A stretch of DNA of 5,216 bases, taken from Deltaproteobacteria bacterium. Its GTDB lineage: Bacteria; Desulfobacterota; DSM-4660; Desulfatiglandales; HGW-15. Made by a program: the position numbers and the translations under genes. Under the pieces are notes generated by a model. The model saw only the letters and a list, made by a program, of their open reading frames with translations, searched no databases and was not told the origin of the DNA. Shown one piece after another: positions 1 through 4,778 of the stretch. Where the stretch lies: contig JAHECH010000375.1 in the NCBI GenBank assembly GCA_024641835.1, forward strand, positions 1-5,216, given 5' to 3'. Numbering within the stretch: the stretch's first letter is position 1; the number at the start of each line of letters is the position of its first letter.

Positions 1-89
1 ACCTGATCTCCCTCTTTTTTCTTCCATTCCAAAATAGTTCCCTCGGTCATAGTCAGACCGAGTTTCGGCATCAGGAATTCAGTTGGCAT
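1..89 (-). CDS. Dihydrolipoamide acyltransferase (E2) N-terminus, lipoyl domain; 3' end outside window
   Basis: An ATG at 89-87 opens a frame that runs to the left edge: 29 codons and two bases, too short to be noticed by length-based gene calling. The translation starts MPTEFLMPKLGLTMTEG and continues ILEWKKKEGDQ. This is the characteristic beginning of a biotinyl/lipoyl domain of E2 acyltransferases (MPxLGxTMTEGxIxxWxxKEGDxV). The lysine that carries lipoate lies further on, outside the window. The start is 13 bases after the enoyl-CoA hydratase stop, with GAGGG at 98-102, 8 bases upstream. E2 accepts the acyl group from E1 on its lipoyl arm and transfers it to CoA, so this is the expected partner of the E1 alpha/beta pair at 2786-4775, displaced by three genes. 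It could instead be a free-standing lipoyl or biotinyl carrier protein, since only the first part is visible, but the TMTEG sequence favours E2. Confidence 0.85.
   Translation of the reverse strand, partial: MPTEFLMPKLGLTMTEGTILEWKKKEGDQ
42..62. repeat. Inverted repeat in the first codons of the E2 gene
   Basis: CTCGGTC (42-48) and GACCGAG (56-62) are perfect 7-base complements with a 7-base loop. They lie in the codons for LGLTMTE of the lipoyl domain, starting about 27 bases after the E2 start codon. The sequence is constrained by a conserved protein motif, so a regulatory role is uncertain. Confidence 0.35.
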
Positions 90-97
90 TTCCCAGT

Positions 98-102
98 CCC
101 TC
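98..102 (-). promoter_or_regulatory. Ribosome binding site of the E2 gene
   Basis: GAGGG directly follows the hydratase TGA and is 8 bases before the E2 ATG at 89. It supports the short edge frame being a real gene start. Confidence 0.55.
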
Positions 103-885
103 TCATTTGCCCTTAAAGTCTGCCTTGCGTTTCTGCAAAAATGCGGTCATCCCTTCTTTCATATCCTCTGTGCTAAAACAAGTTATACAGTTCTTCTGTG
201 AATACCGAACAGCATGCTCCAAGGGAAGATCTTTGCCGACTTCGACGGCATCTTTGGACATTTCGATAGCGATCGGTGCATTGGCCATAATCCTCCCCGC
301 CATCTCCTCTGCTGCCCGGGTAGTCTCACCATCCGGAACAACTTTGTTCACCAGTCCGACCGCATACGCTTCTTGAGCCCCAATTGGATCTCCGGTGAGA
401 ATCAATTCCGCTGCTCGACCCTTGCCAATCAGACGCGGCAATCGCTGTGTTCCTCCTGCTCCCGCAATTATCCCGAGCTTGACCTCCGGCAATCCCACTT
501 TTGCTGACTCCGCGATAATGCGAAGTGTACATGAAAGAGCCAGCTCGAACCCCCCGCCCATGGCGGCACCATTTATCGCTGCAATGACCGGCTGCCGCAA
601 ACTCTCTAGCTCAACAGTGGCTCTCACGATTCCTTCGTTCCAGCGAAGAATATCCATAGGTTTCATGAGGCTCAACTCGGCAATATCTGCACCAGCCTGG
701 AAAGCTTTGCCTGCACCAGTAATGATAACGACTCTTATCTCTTCGTCCTTATCAATCATTCTTAAGGCGTCCCTAAGTTCATCGATCATTGTCTGGCTGA
801 TGGCATTCCGCACCTCCGGCCTATTCAGTGTGAGGTATCCAATTCCCTGCTTCTTCTCTAAGCGTATGGTCTGATAAGGCTTCAT
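103..885 (-). CDS. Enoyl-CoA hydratase/isomerase (crotonase) family protein
   Basis: This is a crotonase-fold enzyme that probably adds water across the double bond of a 2-enoyl-CoA, as in beta-oxidation. It has 260 residues from the ATG at 885-883. That start is preferred because GGAG (892-895) lies 6 bases upstream, and MKPYQTIRLEK is a typical N-terminus; an in-frame ATG at 897 would add four residues but has no good ribosome binding site. The sequence shows LTLNRPEVRNA (19-29), the oxyanion-hole segment AFQAGAD (61-67), GAAMGGGFELAL with catalytic Glu114, and LPEVKLG with catalytic Glu134. The two glutamates are 20 residues apart, as in rat mitochondrial hydratase (Glu144/Glu164). GAGGTQRLPRLIG and the C-terminal STEDMKEGMTAFLQKR are also canonical. 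Having both glutamates favours a hydratase over isomerase or hydrolase branches. A crotonase is not part of the standard acetoin pathway, which makes it informative about the cluster's substrate. Confidence 0.92.
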   Translation of the reverse strand: MKPYQTIRLEKKQGIGYLTLNRPEVRNAISQTMIDELRDALRMIDKDEEIRVVIITGAGKAFQAGADIAELSLMKPMDILRWNEGIVRATVELESLRQPVIAAINGAAMGGGFELALSCTLRIIAESAKVGLPEVKLGIIAGAGGTQRLPRLIGKGRAAELILTGDPIGAQEAYAVGLVNKVVPDGETTRAAEEMAGRIMANAPIAIEMSKDAVEVGKDLPLEHAVRYSQKNCITCFSTEDMKEGMTAFLQKRKADFKGK

Positions 886-891
886 AAATAA

Positions 892-896
892 CTCCA
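892..896 (-). promoter_or_regulatory. Ribosome binding site of the enoyl-CoA hydratase (decides its start)
   Basis: TGGAG with a 6-base TTATTT spacer precedes the ATG at 885. It overlaps the alternative upstream ATG at 897, which itself has no purine-rich motif at suitable distance. This argues for the 260-residue product. Confidence 0.6.
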
Positions 897-908
897 TTAT
901 TAAGATAA

Positions 909-927
909 GGTGAGAAAATGGCTCACC
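909..927. repeat. Inverted repeat at the SDR stop / hydratase leader
   Basis: GGTGAG (909-914) and CTCACC (922-927) are perfect 6-base complements around a 7-base loop. On the transcript the stem includes the SDR stop codon and ends about 12 bases before the hydratase ribosome binding site. No T run follows, so it is not a standard terminator. It may be an mRNA processing or stability element, or chance. Confidence 0.35.
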
Positions 928-1699
928 ACACCGTCTGGCCGCCGTCTACTACAACCGCAGACCCTGTCATAAAACTGGAGGCCTGCGAGGCCAAGAGAAT
1001 CGCTACGCCCTTCAACTCTTCGATCTGCCCCAACCTCTTCATAGGGATGTTGTTTTCGATGACTCGCTTGCCCGCTTCTGTGGCAAAGAAGAGCTCCTTG
1101 TTCATGGGTGTTTCAATGTAGCCAGGAAGAATAGCATTGACCTGGATGTTGTATCGGACCCACTCTAGAGCCATAACTCTGGTCAGTTGAATGCAGCCGC
1201 CCTTGCTGGAACAGTAGGCTGACATGTTTGACCACCCCAGGACTCCTCCGATGGATGCCACATTGATAATCTTGCCTCCTTTGTTCCGCTCAATCATCCT
1301 TTTAGCAACAGCTCTGGAGAGCAAAAAAACGCTCTTCAGATTCGTGTCAAGAACATCGTCCCAATCACCCTCATTCATTTTCAGAATAGGCTTTTCGCTC
1401 CCTCCGATCCCCGAGTTGTTCACGAGGATATCGACTTGACCAAATATTTTGATTACCTCTTGGACAAGATCCTCGATTTCCTTTGCCTTTGTGACATCAC
1501 AATGGCAAGCTAGGGTCCTGACACCAGTTTCTTTTTCAATTTCTTTACAGGTTTCCTGGCATTTTTCCAGACGACGTGCCGCAATAACAACGTTGGCGCC
1601 TGCCTCTGCTAAGCAGCTGGCAATCCCTTTCCCTATTCCTGTAGCCCCTCCAGAAATGATTGCCACTTTATCCGATAGGTCAAAGTAAGGAAGTCGCAT
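923..1699 (-). CDS. Classical short-chain dehydrogenase/reductase (SDR) family oxidoreductase
   Basis: This is an NAD(P)-dependent oxidoreductase of 258 residues, the normal length of classical SDRs, acting on a hydroxyl/ketone pair in a cytoplasmic substrate. The cofactor motif is GGATGIG (17-23), followed by AARR (40-43) after the second strand, whose arginines suggest NADP(H) preference. Further motifs are CDVT (67-70), NNSG (94-97, a variant of NNAG), and the catalytic tetrad Asn120, Ser149, Tyr162, Lys166 (YCSSK). LPGYIETPM (191-199) is the usual PG block, and the C-terminus VDGGQTVW resembles gluconate 5-dehydrogenase- and FabG-like relatives. There are seven cysteines (29, 47, 51, 65, 67, 163, 169), a high number. 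The gene begins 14 bases after the alcohol dehydrogenase stop, and AGGAGAGG overlaps that stop codon. Substrate cannot be read from sequence. In context it may use the other stereoisomer or the second hydroxyl of the diol handled by the neighbouring zinc enzyme. Confidence 0.9.
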   Translation of the reverse strand: MRLPYFDLSDKVAIISGGATGIGKGIASCLAEAGANVVIAARRLEKCQETCKEIEKETGVRTLACHCDVTKAKEIEDLVQEVIKIFGQVDILVNNSGIGGSEKPILKMNEGDWDDVLDTNLKSVFLLSRAVAKRMIERNKGGKIINVASIGGVLGWSNMSAYCSSKGGCIQLTRVMALEWVRYNIQVNAILPGYIETPMNKELFFATEAGKRVIENNIPMKRLGQIEELKGVAILLASQASSFMTGSAVVVDGGQTVW

Positions 1700-1707
1700 T
1701 TCCTTGG

Positions 1708-1715
1708 CCTCTCCT
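1708..1715 (-). promoter_or_regulatory. Ribosome binding site of the SDR, overlapping the preceding stop codon
   Basis: AGGAGAGG begins inside the TAG stop of the alcohol dehydrogenase (1716-1714) and ends 8 bases before the SDR ATG at 1699. The overlap points to coupled translation of the two dehydrogenases. Confidence 0.6.
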
Positions 1716-2766
1716 ATGGGTAAACCAGGATCTTGATATTCTTATCAGCCTCTTCAATAAGGGGCTTTATTCCTTTGCCAACCAATTCATCTAGTTTGAT
1801 CCGTGACGATATCAGGGGCTCCACATCCACCCTTTTGTCCGCCAAGAACGCAATGGCCGCTGGAAATTCATCTTCATAACCGCTGCTGAAAGTGATCTCC
1901 TTTTCATGACCCCATAACCTGACAAAGGGGACTTCGATTGGTTTGAGTGCCAACCCCACAACGCAAATGGTGCTCCTTCTTCCTGACACTTTCACTGCAG
2001 TATCAAATGCAGCCTGATTCCCGACACAATCAAAGGCAACATCCGCCCTTAAATCATCTGTTAGCTTACCGATCTCCTTTCCAACATCCGTCTGAGTTGG
2101 ATCCAGTGCGGCACTAGCGCCTGTATTTAACGCGGTTTCTCGGCGCGCCTTCATGGGTTCGATGATAAAGGCCCGGCCGGCCCCGCTTGCCAGGCATGCT
2201 TGCATAACCAGAAGACCAATAGGCCCAGCGCCTACAATCGCGACTGTATCGCCGATCTTCATCCGACTCCTCATGACTCCATGAACAGCCACCGCAAGGG
2301 GTTCAACAAATGCGCCCATTTCGTCAGTGACGGAATCCGGCAATTTCAGCAGGGACGTTTCCGGAAAGACCCCATACTCTGCGAACGCTCCGTCCGCCGC
2401 AAAGCCCAATGTGCCGAGTTTGGTGCACATAATGTACTGCCCGCGCTTACAGTAGTGACATGCTCCGCAATAAATCAGTGGATTGATCACAACGCGATCA
2501 CCCACAACAATACGACTGACGTTTTCTCCTAGCTCGACCACCTCCCCAGAAAATTCATGCCCTAGGATAACAGGCCCCCCCGCCCGGTTGGTCAACGGAT
2601 GAGGTCTGCTAGGAATAATGTAAGGGCCACTCCGATACTCATGAAGATCAGAGCAACAAATGCCGCACGCCTTTATTCTAACCTTTACCTGGCCCGGGCT
2701 CACTTTAGGTTCCTTTACATCTTCTACCCGGATATCTTCCTTTTTGTACCAAATCGCCGCCTTCAT
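1714..2766 (-). CDS. Zinc-dependent medium-chain alcohol dehydrogenase, 2,3-butanediol dehydrogenase-like
   Basis: This is an MDR-superfamily oxidoreductase that would oxidise a secondary alcohol or vicinal diol to a ketone, using Zn2+ and a nicotinamide cofactor in the cytoplasm. It has 350 residues, standard for the family. The N-terminal GroES-like domain has CGICCSDLHEY (34-44) with catalytic-zinc Cys37, PHPLTN (55-60), GHEFSGEVVELG with His70/Glu71, and VEP with Glu155. SDLHEY plus the PHPLTN insertion is characteristic of the (R,R)-butanediol dehydrogenase branch. Four cysteines, C100, C103, C106 and C114, form the structural zinc lobe. The Rossmann domain has GAGPIG (179-184), and Glu203 at the end of the second strand predicts NAD(H) rather than NADP(H). 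The start follows the E1 beta stop by 19 bases, with GGAGGA at 2776-2781. Alternatives are sorbitol- or threonine-dehydrogenase-like activity. Placement beside acetoin-dehydrogenase-type genes favours a diol or acyloin substrate, by inference. Confidence 0.88.
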   Translation of the reverse strand: MKAAIWYKKEDIRVEDVKEPKVSPGQVKVRIKACGICCSDLHEYRSGPYIIPSRPHPLTNRAGGPVILGHEFSGEVVELGENVSRIVVGDRVVINPLIYCGACHYCKRGQYIMCTKLGTLGFAADGAFAEYGVFPETSLLKLPDSVTDEMGAFVEPLAVAVHGVMRSRMKIGDTVAIVGAGPIGLLVMQACLASGAGRAFIIEPMKARRETALNTGASAALDPTQTDVGKEIGKLTDDLRADVAFDCVGNQAAFDTAVKVSGRRSTICVVGLALKPIEVPFVRLWGHEKEITFSSGYEDEFPAAIAFLADKRVDVEPLISSRIKLDELVGKGIKPLIEEADKNIKILVYP

Positions 2767-2775
2767 GATCTTCTA

Positions 2776-2781
2776 TCCTCC
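2776..2781 (-). promoter_or_regulatory. Ribosome binding site of the zinc alcohol dehydrogenase
   Basis: GGAGGA is located in the 19-base spacer after E1 beta, 9 bases before the ATG at 2766. It supports this start and independent initiation within the operon mRNA. Confidence 0.65.
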
Positions 2782-2785
2782 GTCC

Positions 2786-3763
2786 CTAGAAACTAGAATC
2801 CAAAGATTTCTTGACTGCACGTTCTATGTCTTGAGCGCCGGGCAAATAGGCCTTTTCCGGATTGAAGGGTATCGGAACAAAAGGTGCGCCAACACGCAGA
2901 ATAGGAGCATCAAGTTCATCCATGATTTCCTCGCACACCGAAGCCGAGATTTCCGCACCAATCCCAAAATTCTTGACCGCCTCATGAGCAATAACCAGAC
3001 GATGTGTTTTTACAATAGAATTAAAGACCGTCTCTTTATCCCAGGGAGAAATTGATAACAAGTCTATCACTTCAATGCTGATGTTCTGCTGGGCTAAAGC
3101 CTCCGCAGCCTTCAGTGATTCGTGAACCATTCTCGAAACAGCCACAACAGTAAAATCAGCTCCCGCCCTCTTGACCGCCGCCTTTCCAATAGGGACAAGA
3201 TACTCCTCCTCCGGGATTTCTCCCTTTAACGCATGCAAGGTCTTATTTTCCACAAAGATGACAGGATTATCATCTCTGATCGCTGACTTCAGCAGCCCTT
3301 TCACATCGTAAGGGGTTGCCGGCATGACCACCTTCAATCCAGGCACGTGGGCAAACCAAGCTTCAAGCGATTGCGAGTGTTGCGGCCCCGAGTTGAGGCC
3401 CGCGCCAGAAGGCGTTCTTATGACCAACGGCACCGTGTATTGACTTCCGAACATATATCTCATCTTGGCCACCTGGTTCACGATCCCATCCATGCAGACG
3501 GTCAAGAAATCCATAAACATGATTTCGACGATCGGCCTGAGTCCACAAGCCGCAGCACCAGCAGCTAAGCCCATAATACCGGCTTCACTAATCGGCATGT
3601 CGACGACCCGCTCAGAACCGAATTTTTCGTACAACCCCCTGCTTGCACCAAAGGCCCCTCCGGAACTTCCCACATCCTCCCCAATGAGAACTACATTCTC
3701 ATCTCTTTCCATCTCTTCCTTCATGGCCTCTGTAATCGCCCAAAGGTATCTAGTCTCTTTCAT
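2786..3763 (-). CDS. acoB: Acetoin dehydrogenase-like 2-oxoacid dehydrogenase complex, E1 component beta subunit
   Basis: This is the partner of the preceding alpha subunit; the ThDP site forms at the alpha/beta interface. It has 325 residues from the second of two adjacent ATGs. That start is chosen because AAGGAG (3770-3775) lies 6 bases from it but only 3 from the ATG at 3766. The N-terminal transketolase-type pyrimidine-binding domain holds GEDVG (28-32), PISEAG with the ThDP-activating Glu (E60), and QHSQSLEAWFAHVPG with the conserved His (H129). MFMDF (82-86) and KMRYMFG (100-106) are typical of the acetoin dehydrogenase beta subgroup. The transketolase C-terminal domain runs from about 200 to 320, including SRMVHESL, EVIDLLSISPWDKET and HEAVKNFGIGAEI. 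Relatives usually read EVIDPRTLxPLDxET in the middle block, so LLSISPW is a small departure. The spacer to the alpha gene is 52 bases, the largest in the cluster. Family assignment is very secure; the substrate remains inferred. Confidence 0.93.
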   Translation of the reverse strand: MKETRYLWAITEAMKEEMERDENVVLIGEDVGSSGGAFGASRGLYEKFGSERVVDMPISEAGIMGLAAGAAACGLRPIVEIMFMDFLTVCMDGIVNQVAKMRYMFGSQYTVPLVIRTPSGAGLNSGPQHSQSLEAWFAHVPGLKVVMPATPYDVKGLLKSAIRDDNPVIFVENKTLHALKGEIPEEEYLVPIGKAAVKRAGADFTVVAVSRMVHESLKAAEALAQQNISIEVIDLLSISPWDKETVFNSIVKTHRLVIAHEAVKNFGIGAEISASVCEEIMDELDAPILRVGAPFVPIPFNPEKAYLPGAQDIERAVKKSLDSSF

Positions 3764-3769
3764 CATTTA

Positions 3770-3775
3770 CTCCTT
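3770..3775 (-). promoter_or_regulatory. Ribosome binding site of E1 beta (decides between tandem ATGs)
   Basis: AAGGAG is a strong Shine-Dalgarno sequence. It is 3 bases from the first ATG (3766) and 6 bases from the second (3763), so spacing favours the second. The encoded proteins differ by one methionine only. Confidence 0.7.
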
Positions 3776-3818
3776 TTTAACCAATGACTGAACGCTCACT
3801 CATCCTCAGGCAAAAAAA

Positions 3819-4775
3819 TCACACGTATAGGTCTTGCATCAATTCGGAAGCCTCAGCCACTGGTTCATGCCGGGCAAACTCTACAGCCTCTGCTATCTCA
3901 CCGTCGATTTCCTTTTCAATCCTCTCAATGTCTTGCTTTTGGAGCACCCTCTCATCGAGAAGAGCCTTTTCGAACTTCAAGATGCAGTCCTCTTCCCTAG
4001 CCCTTTTCACACTCTCCTCAGGGCGATATTTCTGTGCATCCCCCACGAAATGACCATACCAACGATTACATTTTACTTCCAGCAGAGTTGGGCCATCTCC
4101 GTTTCTGGCCCGTTGTACCGCATCACGGGCGGCCTCATATATCGGGAAAAAATCGTTCGGGGCACCTGCGCCGCGAATATCGTAACTATTGGCGCGCTTA
4201 TAAACATCCTTGATCGTCATATGGACTTCCTGCGGTGTGAACTGCGCCCATTGATTATTTTCACAGATATAGACGATAGGAAGCTTCTTCAGAGAAGCTA
4301 TATTTAGGGATTCATGAAATGTGCCCTCATCGGAGGCGCCTTCACCGAAAAAACAAACTGTGACCTGTCCTGTTTTTTTGTACTGCGATGCAAAAGCGGC
4401 ACCCGTCGCGATTGGAATTCCTCCGCCGACAATCCCATTGGCCCCCAAGATCCCTAGATTTCGGTCCGCCAGATGCATCGAGCCAGAACGACCTCGACAA
4501 ATGCCTGTTCTCCTTCCAAAGAGCTCGGCCATAAAAAGTTTAAGATCGATTCCTTTTGCCAAGGCATGGCCGTGCCCTCTGTGCGTGTTCGACATGTAAT
4601 CTGTTTGTTTCAGGTGGCTGCACACCGCGACAGGAGTTGCTTCCTGCCCAATACATGAATGGATGAAACCCGGTATTTCGGCATTGGCAAATACCTCCAT
4701 CAATTTTTCTTCCACCCTCCGAATTCTAACCATTTTCCTATAGAAACCGACCAATTCGTCTTTAGCAAGTTGCAT
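3819..4775 (-). CDS. acoA: Acetoin dehydrogenase-like 2-oxoacid dehydrogenase complex, E1 component alpha subunit (ThDP-dependent)
   Basis: This is the alpha subunit of a heterotetrameric E1. With ThDP it decarboxylates a 2-oxoacid or cleaves an acyloin, then passes the acyl group to the lipoyl arm of E2 in the cytoplasm. Its 318 residues match the short acetoin-dehydrogenase type better than pyruvate dehydrogenase E1 alpha, which is usually about 360 or more. Visible motifs are THRGHGHALAKG (64-75), RGRSGSMHLAD (94-104), GANGIVGGGIP (111-121), and the ThDP/Mg motif from GEGASDEG (144-151) through HESLN to ENN (172-174). RWYGHFVGD (238-246) is the usual C-terminal RWxGHFxGD block. Two departures are a Glu in place of the usual Asp in GDG (E145), and GAPND (204-208) where relatives often have VDGND. 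The start ATG follows the tetR stop by 3 bases. AAAGGG, 9 bases upstream inside the last tetR codons, serves as the ribosome binding site, implying translational coupling. The E1 alpha assignment is firm; acetoin as substrate is not proven. Confidence 0.9.
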   Translation of the reverse strand: MQLAKDELVGFYRKMVRIRRVEEKLMEVFANAEIPGFIHSCIGQEATPVAVCSHLKQTDYMSNTHRGHGHALAKGIDLKLFMAELFGRRTGICRGRSGSMHLADRNLGILGANGIVGGGIPIATGAAFASQYKKTGQVTVCFFGEGASDEGTFHESLNIASLKKLPIVYICENNQWAQFTPQEVHMTIKDVYKRANSYDIRGAGAPNDFFPIYEAARDAVQRARNGDGPTLLEVKCNRWYGHFVGDAQKYRPEESVKRAREEDCILKFEKALLDERVLQKQDIERIEKEIDGEIAEAVEFARHEPVAEASELMQDLYV

Positions 4776-4778
4776 GGT

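Noticed and set aside
395..874. Plus-strand frame of 159 codons opposite the enoyl-CoA hydratase
   Set aside because: The opposite strand holds a protein with complete crotonase motifs. The plus-strand translation is rich in Ser/Pro/Ile as expected from an antisense shadow and shows no known motif.
883..897. Upstream in-frame ATG (897) as the hydratase start, giving MELFMKPYQ
   Set aside because: No suitable ribosome binding site precedes it, and its own bases form part of the GGAG used by the ATG at 885, which also gives the more typical N-terminus.
3777..3803. Eight-codon mini-ORF (MSERSVIG) in the spacer between E1 alpha and E1 beta
   Set aside because: Its only purine-rich motif, GAGG, touches the ATG directly, so initiation would be poor. 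It is very short and has no recognisable leader-peptide feature such as a run of regulatory codons.
3811..3821. Run of seven T directly after the E1 alpha stop on the transcribed strand, as in a terminator
   Set aside because: No GC-rich hairpin precedes it. The E1 beta gene follows with a good ribosome binding site and must be made with E1 alpha, so termination here is unlikely.
3834..4307. Plus-strand frame of 157 codons opposite E1 alpha
   Set aside because: It is antisense to the conserved ThDP-binding and C-terminal parts of E1 alpha, with no ribosome binding site context or recognisable domain.
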